Under the pieces are notes generated by a model. That model did not search any database. It was not told the DNA's origin and saw only the letters and a program-made list of their open reading frames with translations. From positions 561,001-625,000 of the forward strand of contig JAJGOT010000257.1 in NCBI GenBank assembly GCA_022457155.1: a stretch of 64,000 nt of DNA, written 5' to 3'. The position numbers and the translations under genes were made by a program. This stretch comes from Cladopsammia gracilis (lineage: Eukaryota; Cnidaria; Anthozoa; Scleractinia; Dendrophylliidae). Positions 12,429 to 22,034 of this stretch are shown one piece after another; the first letter of the stretch is position 1, and each line of letters begins with the position of its first letter.

Positions 12429-13356
12429 TAAATTTATTGTAAATTATATGTTAGACAGGACTCTATTCAAAATAGCAATTACGCTAAATTAGAGATATCT
12501 GTATAAATAAATAAATAAATAAATAACTTATTCCCTCGTCTGCGTTAAGTGCGTAGGGAAAACTTGCCTACACTTGATCTACATTTGAGGCATTAGGCTT
12601 TTTTGAAAACGTCAAATACTTGAGTATTTACCGGGGAGTATAGATTATCGCACTGGGAATTAAATAAAGTGGACTAGACTTTGAGGATTTGGAGAATGGA
12701 CATGCTTTCACTAAATTTGACAAGAGAATATGCGGTAAACGATGAAAAGCTACAACTTATGCCCCATTCACACCAACAGTTAAAAATGTTTAAATGCTGT
12801 TTAGTTTAAAACAGGTTTAGAAAAATACCTCCTAACCTCCCGTAATATTTGGAGTGAAATCTTTACTAAAAGAAACTTTATTGACTTTATTACCATTCCA
12901 GGTAGTTTGAGTCATATACCGGCATTTCAAAGCGTTCAAGATAGAGGCTAAAACGTAGTTAAACTAAACAACATTTAAACATGTTTAACTTTTGGTGTGA
13001 ATGGGGGATAATGCTCATATACATTTCAAAGCGTTCAAGATAGAGGCTAAAACGTAGTAAAACTAAACAACATTTAAAAATGCTTAACTGTTGGTGTGAA
13101 TGAGGCATAATGCCCAATTCACACCAACAGTTAAACATGTTTAAATGTTGTTTAGTTTAACTACGTTTTAGCCTCTATCTTGGACGCTTTGAAATGTATA
13201 TGACTCAAACTACCTGGAATGGTAATAAAGTCAGTAAAGTTTCTTTTAGTAAAGATTTCACTCCAAATATTACGGGAGGTTAGGAGGTATTTTTGTAAAC
13301 CTGTTTTAAATTAAACAGCATTTAAACATGTTTAAGTGTTGGGGTGAATGGGGGTA
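12429..13356. repeat. Second copy (X') of the 8.91-9.76 kb block
   Basis: This copy is collinear with 8912-9762, including the TAAATAAATAAA run and the TIR elements in both orientations. X-Y1-Y2-Y3-X' is thus a symmetric duplication, consistent with unequal exchange after the Y repeat entered an X block. Confidence 0.8.
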
Positions 13357-13800
13357 TTAAAGTCAATTTTTCACCACTTAAACGGCGGGGCCCGCTTGTG
13401 CTCACGAACATTTTCGTAAATTTTGACTATCAATTATATTTCTGTGCGAAAATTACTGATCGATAGATGCCAAGAAAGGACAAACTAAATGGCCGTGCCA
13501 TATATGAGCTGTAAAAATAGGTTTTGAAGACAACATTGTTTTCATTGAGAGAAGAAATTTAATGAAAAATAAAAAAATGCTTACCAGAAGCTATAAATTG
13601 GGTAATGGCTTGCCACGGCACTCCTCTTTCGGTTCCCAGGCCGAAAACGATAAACTAGAACGCTAAATGAAAGGAGCTCGGCAGATATTCTAATCTAAAT
13701 GACTGAATAATAAAGCATAAAATGGTGAGAGCATAGTCGTTTCTATGAATAACAGAAATGTATGACACAAATGTGACGTTGCATTTTTTTTTTTTTTTGC
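13357..13800. repeat. Local segmental repeat, copy 1, right part
   Basis: Resumes homology with 4480-4960: AAACGGCGGGGCCCGCTTG, the GATCGATAGATGC run and the TGGCTTGCCACGGCACTC run are shared. No gene is seen. Confidence 0.75.
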
Positions 13801-13871
13801 ATTACAACGTATTTTTTATAAAGGGGGGGAAAAGTGAGGTATTTCAAGTGTTAGACTTTTTTAACAAAGTT

Positions 13872-14062
13872 GCATTTAGCGCGCGTTCGATTGACCGTAT
13901 TCTGGAATAAAAATAACTAGATGGTCTCTGAGAACGGGCACATTTGAAGTTTGAATCTGTCAAATTAACATTCTTCTAATACGGCAATGGAAGATGTTTA
14001 GTTTACCAGTGGCTCCCAAATCTCGAATTCATATTCCGGAATACGTTCAATGGAACGTACCC
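13872..14062. mobile_element. ~190 bp MITE, same family as 47563-47790
   Basis: The left end carries CGATTGACCGTATTCTGGAA and the right end its inverse, ATTCCGGAATACGTTCAAT. Both ends and the internal GGCAATGGAAGATGTTTAGT also occur at 47.56-47.79 kb in the opposite order. Confidence 0.7.
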
Positions 14063-14329
14063 TCACTTAAACAAGCAACTATTTGGTGGTTTCACACTAA
14101 GGCTTCTGAGTATACCCTAAGTGTACTTCAAACCTACTTTGAATGTGAAGAGTAAAATGCACATACTTGATCCCTACTTTGTGACCATGGAAACGTGTCT
14201 ATTTCAAAGGACTTTCCCATCAGGTGTAACCCCAGTTTTCTTAAGTGTTACTTAAGAGCTTGTGTCAACCTCTTCCTTGAGACATACTCAGCTTGTAGTG
14301 TGTAACCACCAAATAATTCTTACGGACTC

Positions 14330-14520
14330 AAATGTTTCCCAGTTTAGGCGCGCGAGAAACATTTGTTGCGGACGCGGACGCAAGGAAATGTTAATGAATC
14401 AAGTCAAATGCATTTTTGTTACCCGGACGCAAAATAATTTTGCTTCCAAAACAAATGTTTCCCAGTTTAGCCACATTGAAAAAGAAACAATGTTTCCTAG
14501 TTTAGCCAGCCCCTTTTTGT
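14330..14520. repeat. Short direct repeats of AATGTTTCCCAGTTTAG
   Basis: The motif occurs three times (near 14331, 14453 and 14488) with an inverted AACATTTGTTG in between. The 130-residue frame at 14262-14654 is built from this repeat and is not accepted as a gene. Confidence 0.6.
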
Positions 14521-14981
14521 CCACTTATTTTCTGTGTACCAAATGTATCATAAAACTGACTCAATTTATAAGCAATCACCTTTGTTTTTCTGGGGCTGAG
14601 CCAGTAGAGCTTGTAAACCCGAGACAAAGGCATATAATAGCGAATATCTGCTGACGTCATTGTTTGCATTTTGTTTCATCAGCATACGTATTTACGCAGA
14701 GAAGGCATCGTGCTAAATAGGAATTGACTTCAAAAGTTGAGAGCTTGTTAAACTTAGTATAATCTAAGTAATTTTTAGCTCTTTTCACGTATTGTTTAAG
14801 GAAATATCTGCTATCAAAAACTGCAAAATTGTTGGGTGACAAAAGCGCTTATGAGCCATACATTCTTAAAACAGCATTACACGAAAAGTATCCAGTATGA
14901 CATACCAAAAAATTGCCCCCTGAACATTCTAGTCCCCAGAGCCTTCGTTTCGTTTGGTCAGCGGAAAAAACGAAGGCTGGG

Positions 14982-15309
14982 TGTATCCCTTGATCATAAT
15001 GTATGGTCCTTCATGTATCCCTTATTGTAATGTATTTAGATATATTGCAGTGTAATTTAAGGTCGGATTACAGTATCTAGGGTTGAAGCACTGATTTTAA
15101 TATTTAGGGTTAAGCACTGATTCCATTATTTCCAGTGTTTCGAAAGGGTTAGTTCTTATATATGGTCTGGGCTGGCAGCATATTAGTCCACGGTGGTGTA
15201 GTGGATAGTGCGCATGGAGTACATCATACGGCCCGGGTTCGATTCCCCATTCTGAAATAAAAACTAAGTGTTTTAATACAAAATAATAAGGGTACACCAA
15301 GTACATACC
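14982..15309. mobile_element. 328 bp TIR element with tRNA-like core, 8 bp TSD
   Basis: It is flanked by AGGCTGGG on both sides (14974-14981 and 15310-15317). The body is homologous to the 404 bp element at 19326-19729 but lacks part of the left terminus and an internal segment. A tRNA-like head lies at 15186-15256. Eight-base duplications fit hAT- or P-type integration. Confidence 0.7.
15186..15256 (+). other. tRNA-like segment (A and B boxes)
   Basis: GGTGGTGTAGTGGATAGTG resembles an A box and GGGTTCGATTCCCC is a good B box. The anticodon arm between them does not fold cleanly. It is read as a tRNA-derived repeat core. Confidence 0.6.
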
Positions 15310-17605
15310 AGGCTGGGTGAACAGTGCCAACCGGATGTCGTAAAATCCACGACATCCGTTAGCGCATGCCTAATGCATTAATGTACTATTGCGCTTGCTC
15401 AAAACCAGAAACCGGAAATAATAAAACCTTTCGTGTGCGCATTCTCGTCCCCAGAGCTCTCGTTTCGTTTGGTTGAGCTCTGGAGACGAGAATGTTGTGT
15501 ATGGCGTTCGAAAGGACTGTACAAGACTTAACAATTTATTACAGGAAAACATCGCGCTGAAAAAGAAAGAAGAAAAGCTTTACGTGCTGCTGTTATTTAG
15601 AAGAAAGATTGTCTTGTATTTTGCCTACTGGTTTTAGAAAATTCTCGATAAATCAATCGATTTCTTTCGTTTGGGAGCTGTGTATTTATCGTTTCGCCAC
15701 TGAATCAGTTGATGGGACAGCTAAGTTTGTTGATGGACACATTGAGGTCATTGATTAGGAGTCATGGAACAGTGGAAAGAAATATCGAGGAATTTTTGTT
15801 TTGCATTCGTTTCACTGACGATGTTATTTTAATTGGGCTTCGAGTGACCTTCGTTTCCCTAGATTTTTATTTCAAGTTGTAGCAAAGAGTACTACCTAAT
15901 AAAGAAAATATAACTTGCTTACGAGAGTGCTGATAGCGTTGTTGTGTTGTTGTTATTTGAAATGAGTAACCTAGTGGTAATATTTCTTTTCACCCTTGGT
16001 CTTTCTTCAGGATTTCTGCCTCTCCTTTAATACATGTACTCGTCCCTGTGGCAAGCAACATACTTCTTTAATATTCGTGGTCGCTATATCTTCGTCTTCC
16101 AAGACACATACTGATTATTTTCGGAAACGAATCGCTCATATTTAGCGACAATCAGATCCCGTTATACTTTGAAATTTAGCATTCAGCCGTATCTTTACCT
16201 GCTAAACCAAACAAAACTGGGTGACATTGGTCGTTGAAATTAAAACGTTGGTTTTGTTGATGTAATCGTCATAGGACTTCAACATTTGCAATTCAACTGG
16301 AAGTAAAACCATGTGCGTAGAAGCGTAAAATTTTTTACCTTGTTGCGCATTCATTTTTAAACGGCCAATCAAAAAATTCAAATTTTCGTCTGTTACCAGA
16401 GCTACACGAGACGCAATTTAAAAAAAAAAACGGTGGAGCTCTGGGGACGAGAATGCCCCCTAAAAGGAGACATTTGCTCCGGGAATGCGCGTTACTAAAA
16501 TGAACTATTGCCAAAAAAAAAAATGCGCAGTTGAGCTCTAACGGCCTGGACGCTAGTCCGCGCAAGTCACCAATAGAAGCCAAAATGGGCTCAGTCGAAG
16601 CGTATTGCACTGAAAAAATGGCAAAATGACGGGATTTTTTTCGCTCCAACTAAATCATATTTCCCACCAAAATGTTCACTAGATCCCAGTCTCTTTAAAA
16701 CCGAGTGTGGATGTTGACATTACGCCTATTAAAATGAGTTATACCGCTAAAAGCGATGACCGCGCGGTTGAACTCCATCAAGAGAGCCTTTACGTGACAT
16801 TGGTCACTTCAAGGTCAAAATGACGGGACATTTTTTTTAAGTTATTAAAAATTTTTAACGTTTCCAGATAGAATAATAACCAAACTACTGGAATCCGAGT
16901 GTGGATTTCCGAAAAGTGATTCATAAATGGGCGAAATTTTGATTTTAGCTTCAGAAAATGGCGTTTTCGCTGTGATTTTAAGGGTCAAATTGGGGTCTGG
17001 GGACGAGTTAAAAATTTAGAGGCAAATGTCATCCAATTTTTATTAACAATAAACTATTTAACTATATTTGTGCAATTAATGGCTACAATATTGTGTTAAT
17101 ATAACTTAGACGGTGGGCCGAACTACAAGAACGAAGAGAAAATTTAATTATTTACAGTTTTCTTCACTTTAAGGAAAGCGTTTGCTTGTATTTCCATTTC
17201 ATTTCACTGTAAACGGTCTTCAATTTACTAAATGCTTTCTTTGTAAAATTACTATACCGACGCTTTCCCTGAAAAAAAATTGTAAATCAGAATCTTGTTA
17301 TTTTTCCCACGCAAATGCTAAAAGTCAAGAACTCTTCGTTTTAGTATATCAGTGCACAGTGTATGTAGTGTTTACAACATGAACGATCGTGTTGTATCAG
17401 ATTAACAATCACAAGCCGAAGGCGAGTGATGATGTAGATCTGATTCAACTTGCACGGACGCGAATGTTGTGGCAGAGTCTAAATGCTATAGCTAAGAAGG
17501 AGGTCGGACACCTTAATGAGAATATGTAACGGAGTAAATGGTTAGCTTTCAGTTGAGGTTGGGGTGAGCAGCTTACATAGTTAAATTTAGGACTAAATAA
17601 CCCGA

Positions 17606-17672
17606 GAAGCTAGGTCGTATTCTGGTACGGTAGGCTGTGTATGCCTGAGCCTAGCCTAGGTCACAGGTTTAA
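17606..17672 (+). repeat. Truncated tRNA-derived repeat head
   Basis: Shares CCCGAGAAGCTAGG, the A-box-like GGTACGGTAGGCTG and CACAGGTT with 5721 and 27851, but stops before the B-box tail and runs directly into the transporter 3' flank. A deletion relative to unit 3 explains this. Confidence 0.65.
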
Positions 17673-17794
17673 AGTTTTGTCTTGTTTTCTTCAAGAGCTT
17701 GACAGTAAGTTCTTTATCACAGTGTAAAGACATTGAACATGCCATGTTACCCCGCTGTGTTAAGACGATAATTCGCCGGAACAGTGAAATCCCT

Positions 17795-19108
17795 TTAACC
17801 AAACAAAGCCTTTCCCGAAAATACAGCTCCAAATATTAGTGCAACAGCGCCAAATAAAATCAGCAGTATATCGATACAAACTTCATGTGCTTTAAGCTGA
17901 TTAAACTTCAACTTCAGGTGTAAAGCACATGGAAAAATATAGCTTAAAAATGCGCCAATTATACTTCCAGTAAACGAAAAAATTAGAGCAAATTTTGGTA
18001 CCAGGATAGCTATCATAACCGAAGACAGAACCATAATGATGCGAATCAGTATTGAACCCAATATCGGGATTTTCGTAAACGTGTTCGTGATAACCTCTGT
18101 GTCCTCCAGCAAGACAAACACTGGGCGAAGAGGCAGGGCGTATGAAAGTATACAACTGAAAACAAAAATAAAACTTATACTCATGCGAAAGGGGCCTGCC
18201 GGGAAATTGTTAATGATAACTTCATCTGTGCTGGATCCAAAGGAAAGGAATGAAACGTAGGAAAAACTAGTTTTTATCAATACGAGTACGAGATATGCTA
18301 AAGCAAGAGCCATGGGGAATTTGTGTTTTTCTCGCATGCTGTCTTCAACTAAAGGTAAGATTGCAACCGCGCCATAACTGTAAATTATAATCGGAAGAGC
18401 GATAGTAACACCTTCAGTGTCCCAAAACAGGATACTGCCAAGATTCCACTCATCGACGTGCTCGGCACCGTACCAGAGAACAGAGATCAAAACAGAGATT
18501 AACGCAACAACGCTAACAGCACTTAACCAGGCGATTTCTGATAAGGACTTTAGGAACGTTGTTGGAAGAACCACTACTCCTGCAATGCATGTCCACTCAA
18601 TGGCTGTGAGGGGTACTGATGGGAGGGCGTGACTCATCAGAGATCCGCAGAGAATCAGATACGAAACTGAAACCACAAACAAAGTGACCTGTGTTAAAGC
18701 TGTTACAAGATAACCACCATATTTGGGCCACAGAACCTCTCCTAGGTCTTTGAACGTTGACCTCACTCTCACTCGCCTTTGTTTGTCATCATTTTCATAA
18801 AGACACTCGATAAGAACTTTCCCTGTATACCATGAGCAAATCGGTATTATTAAAAGAGCCACGATGGCAACAATCCCTCCACGTTTGACTACATATGGCA
18901 GAGCCAGAAAGCCAATACTTTCAATAAAGTTAATGATGTTGACCACTGTTTTGCAAACAGAAGTGCTTTCAGTGGAGGGCTGCAGGGGGTTTCTTTCGTG
19001 TACTGGTGTTTTGATGTCACTGTCAGTAGAATATTCAGCGTCACTGGACTGTAGCTCTGCGATGGATGTGCGTTCGAACTCTTCCTCAGAAAGGTCACTT
19101 GTATCCAT
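17795..19108 (-). CDS. SLC32/VIAAT-like amino-acid transporter, paralog 2
   Basis: This is an intronless frame of 437 residues from the shared MDTSDL start; another 16 codons are open upstream but are not conserved in paralog 3. It has the same eleven-helix layout as paralog 1, with GFLALPYVVKRGG, WYTGKVLIECLYE and LVPKFALIFSFTGS. Differences from paralog 1 cluster in the acidic N-tail (TPVHERNPLQPSTEST) and in the helix near residue 240, which reads IIIYSYGAVAILP here and IIISSYGAIEILP in paralog 1. The frame is intact with no missing conserved block, so it is probably functional. Its flanks are duplicated around paralog 3. Substrate unknown. Confidence 0.92.
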   Translation of the reverse strand: MDTSDLSEEEFERTSIAELQSSDAEYSTDSDIKTPVHERNPLQPSTESTSVCKTVVNIINFIESIGFLALPYVVKRGGIVAIVALLIIPICSWYTGKVLIECLYENDDKQRRVRVRSTFKDLGEVLWPKYGGYLVTALTQVTLFVVSVSYLILCGSLMSHALPSVPLTAIEWTCIAGVVVLPTTFLKSLSEIAWLSAVSVVALISVLISVLWYGAEHVDEWNLGSILFWDTEGVTIALPIIIYSYGAVAILPLVEDSMREKHKFPMALALAYLVLVLIKTSFSYVSFLSFGSSTDEVIINNFPAGPFRMSISFIFVFSCILSYALPLRPVFVLLEDTEVITNTFTKIPILGSILIRIIMVLSSVMIAILVPKFALIFSFTGSIIGAFLSYIFPCALHLKLKFNQLKAHEVCIDILLILFGAVALIFGAVFSGKALFG

Positions 19109-19325
19109 ATTCAACTTGTAGTATGAGTGGCTCCAAACGTTGAAATAACTTGACACTGGCGCTATAGCTACTAACTGGATTTTCTTCGGATTTTAGTAAA
19201 GGTCTGTGGAGAAAGAAAAATCCTCAGATGTATTATAAATGTAATTTTACAAATTATAACGATTGTGAAAATATATGGGTTCCATGAGGTGGTGGTAAGA
19301 ACAAGCGGGCCGCCGGGCGAACAAC

Positions 19326-19729
19326 CCTAGGTACTTGGTGTATCCCTGATCATAATGTATGGTACTTCATGTATCCCTTATTGTAATGTATTTAGATATA
19401 TTGCAGTGTAATTTAGGGTCGGATTACAGTATCTAGGGTTGAAGCACTGATTTTAGTATTTAGGTTTAAGCACTGATTCCAGTATTTCCAGTGTATCGAA
19501 AGGGTTAGTTCTTATATATGGTCTGGGCTGGCAGCATATTATCTTATATCCCTTAAAAATTACAATTTCGGGCAGCTAGTCCTCGGTGGTACAGTGGATA
19601 GTAGGGCATGGAGTAGATCATACGGCTCGGGTTCGATTCCCCATTCTGCTGTTTTTATCTTCTTTTTCTACTGAAATAAAAACTAAGTGTTTAAATACAA
19701 AATAATAAGGGATACACCAAGTACATACC
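19326..19729. mobile_element. 404 bp TIR element with tRNA-like core, 8 bp TSD
   Basis: Flanked by CGAACAAC on both sides (19318-19325 and 19730-19737). Unit 3 at about 30627-30634 carries a single CGAACAAC at the matching place. Ends: GTACTTGGTGTATCCCT at the left is perfectly inverted at the right. A tRNA-like head with B box GGGTTCGATTCCCC lies inside at 19579-19650. No open frame. It sits upstream of transporter paralog 2 and is absent upstream of paralog 3. Confidence 0.85.
19579..19650 (+). other. tRNA-like segment inside the 404 bp element
   Basis: GGTGGTACAGTGGATAGTAG (A-box-like) and GGGTTCGATTCCCC (B box) lie ~45 bp apart, followed by a T-rich stretch. This is the same core as 15186-15256. 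It could still act as a Pol III promoter, but it is not a functional tRNA by sequence. Confidence 0.6.
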
Positions 19730-19821
19730 CGAACAACGATCCTGGAGCATTTTGTAGCGTAAAATGTGTTGAAATGTGTTCGTTTGTTTGAACAACCGTT
19801 CCAGATTTTCAGAAAACAGAC

Positions 19822-20252
19822 CCCGGGGGGGGGGGGGGTACTCCCTATAATGGGCTACACGGGGATGCTCCGCCCGAAAGGGGTACCTTTTTGAGGCTGG
19901 AGGTATATGAAAGAGTCGGGATTTTACGAGTTGAAGTATATGAAAGGGTAGGGATTTCACGAAGAATAGGAAAGGGTAGCGAAAACACGCCGTTGAAGCA
20001 TAAAAAAGGTAGGGAAAACTGCCATTGAAGTGTTATAAAAAGGGCCTTTAAAAATATATCAAACAGACGCACGTAAAGGCTATTTGAAAGGGGTACCATT
20101 TTCAATGAAAGGTATGTGAAAGGGGTGCCATTTTCAATGAAAGGTATATGAAACGGGTACCTTTTCTGTCAAAAACGGTATATGAAAGGGTAAGGGTTTG
20201 GACCTCGGGGCGGAGGATCCCCGTACAAAACTTTGGTGAGTACCCCCCCGGG
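19822..20252. mobile_element. 431 bp element with CCCGGGGGG ends, 8 bp TSD
   Basis: Flanked by AAACAGAC on both sides (19814-19821 and 20253-20260). The ends read CCCGGGGGGGG...GGTACTCCC and ...GAGTACCCCCCCGGG, inverted. The interior is a degenerate array of GGTATATGAAAGGG-type repeats. A related element with GGTACTCCC / GGGAGTACC ends lies at about 43.63-43.96 kb. Confidence 0.8.
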
Positions 20253-20499
20253 AAACAGACACGGCTGCTAATCACCGGAAAGGACCTCCTAAAACGCCAT
20301 TTAATCGTGCATGGGTCACGTGACAAAATAGTCCATGATTCTTGGCGTTTTTGGCAGCCTTCAATGCGCGAAATCGGTGCGAAACCTCGCCACTCACGCG
20401 CAAAACCTCGCCACTTCAATTCGCCACTCACCCGCGAAACCTCGCCACTTCGCCACTCACGCGCGAAACCTAGCTTAAGTGACACCCAAATAGTTACGC

Positions 20500-22032
20500 C
20501 ACAAAACGTAATACAATTGCAAATGTAATAACTTTTGACGCAAAATGTCATAGTAACCCAAAATGTAATAAATTCGGTAACGCAAAATGTAATAACTTTT
20601 GACGCAAAATGTAATAAACTAAAGTAACGCAAAATGTAATAAATTTGACGCAGAATGTAATAACTTTAGTTTGACAAGTTGTACTCGTCATCAATCAAAT
20701 GGAAACCATAATTCAAGAGAGTAGGAAGCCTAGCTGGATATCGAGCGTTTGCCGAGCGATGTAGATAAACGGCCTGGAACCTTCGAAGTAACGAATAGAA
20801 AGCTATATCAAAATGGCTCCAAAAGGATTAAAAACGGCAATAAAAACACCACACAATAAAAACTTAAAAACATCATCAGTAGCTCAAATAACTGGTCAAA
20901 TGTTTGGCTGATCTTAGTGGGCAACAGCCTTGGTTGATTTTTCATAAAGTCGATTTACTGGAAGAAATAAGTTTTTCTACATGCGATCCTCGTTCCTTTT
21001 TTTTTCACCACAAAATGTGTTGGTGAAGTTCTAAAAGTTTCAGTTGTTGTTAAGAAAACACAGGATACTGTTTTGAAACTGTCACTGCACATTATCAATG
21101 TGCACTATTCACGAGTATGACGAATAATGTTTGTGTTTAGAACCGAAAGCTTCTCATGTAAACTTTAAACAGGTAAGGGATGTTTTAGCTATTAAATGCA
21201 AAAAACAACAACATTCGATCATTCTGGATAGCGCATACACTACGTACGGACTGCATTTGCTTATATGAGGTTTTTGTCGTTCAATAATTTAATAAAATAA
21301 ATGAAAAGTTCCAAATTTGGTAGCTGGTCACATACCGAAAAACCCCGCAATAAGCCTCTCTGTATATAAGCCCCTCTATATATAAGCCCCTCTGTATATA
21401 AGCCTCTCTGTATAAAAGTCCCTCCGAATATAAGCCCCCCCCAAATTCGAAACGCAAAAAAAGCTTCCTAGAATAACCCCCTCCGAATATAAGTCCATGA
21501 ACTGTTAGGGTTAGTTATTTTAACCTGTTTTCTAAGAGTTTAAGCTGTTTTTGTTGTCAATCCTAACCTATTTTGAAAATTTCCCTCTTATAATAAGCCT
21601 CCGCATATAAGCGCCTCTAAACAGTCCTTTAAAAAGTATATACCCCGGGGCTTATTTTCAGAATTTTACTGTATGTCAATTTATAAATTTCAAAGATGTT
21701 GAAGAACATCAATTTAGTCACGTGATTGATGAAGTCACACCATGTGATTCGTAGACGATGTTTGACTTTATAACGTCTTTTCTGTGGTTGCCAAATTTGG
21801 TAGTTGACTTGTATAATAAAACGGAAATAGTAGATTTTCGATCTAGTCATGTGATCGATGACGTGTACAGCTTGATTGATAGGTGGCGTTTCACTTTTCC
21901 AAGCATAAATGTTTGCCCCATTGAGCTAGGACAAAACTGAAGTTATTACATTTTGCGTCAAATTTATTGCATTTTGCGTTACTTTGGTTTATTACATTTT
22001 GCGTCAAAAGTTATTACATTTTGGGTTACTAT
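20500..22032. mobile_element. Possible 1.5 kb element with inverted AAAATGTAATAA repeats
   Basis: Near the left end, TTTTGACGCAAAATGTAATA repeats several times (20515-20660). Near the right end the inverse, TTACATTTTGCGTCAAA, repeats (21943-22030). Unit 3 keeps the left block (30720-30850), but its right part differs. Opposed subterminal repeats are typical of DNA transposons where they bind transposase. No transposase was found inside. The segment 21340-21660 holds a TATAAGCCCCTC microsatellite-like run. Confidence 0.5.
21340..21660. repeat. Degenerate TATAAGCCCCTC repeats
   Basis: Nine or more variants of ATATAAGCCCCTCTGTAT occur in 21345-21445 and again sparsely to 21650, ending in a palindromic CCCCGGGGCTTATTTT. 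No gene. Confidence 0.65.
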
Positions 22033-22034
22033 TA

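Larger units (their letters stand above)
9242..13356. mobile_element. 4.1 kb composite nested element, TTA target duplication
   Basis: The ends are inverted: the left starts TGCCCCATTCACACCAACAG, and the right, read in reverse, starts TACCCCCATTCACCCCAACA. TIR similarity extends about 44 bp. It is flanked by TTA on both sides (9239-9241 and 13357-13359), and copy 0 near 4480 has the single unoccupied TTA. Three-base TWA duplications are typical of PIF/Harbinger-type elements. The interior is not a transposase gene. It holds several ~245 bp short elements with the same ends in both orientations (e.g. 9242-9487) plus the 1.1-1.4 kb tandem Y units. Whether the whole block moved at once or grew by nested insertion is not resolved. 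Confidence 0.7.
14926..16455. mobile_element. Possible ~1.5 kb TIR region with CTAGTCCCCAGAGC ends
   Basis: CATTCTAGTCCCCAGAGCC at 14926 is inverted at 16431-16455 (GAGCTCTGGGGACGAGAATG), and a third pair of the same ends lies at 15447-15490. This may be one large element, or two adjacent small ones of a family with GTCCCCAGAGCTC ends. No transposase frame is seen between them. Confidence 0.45.
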
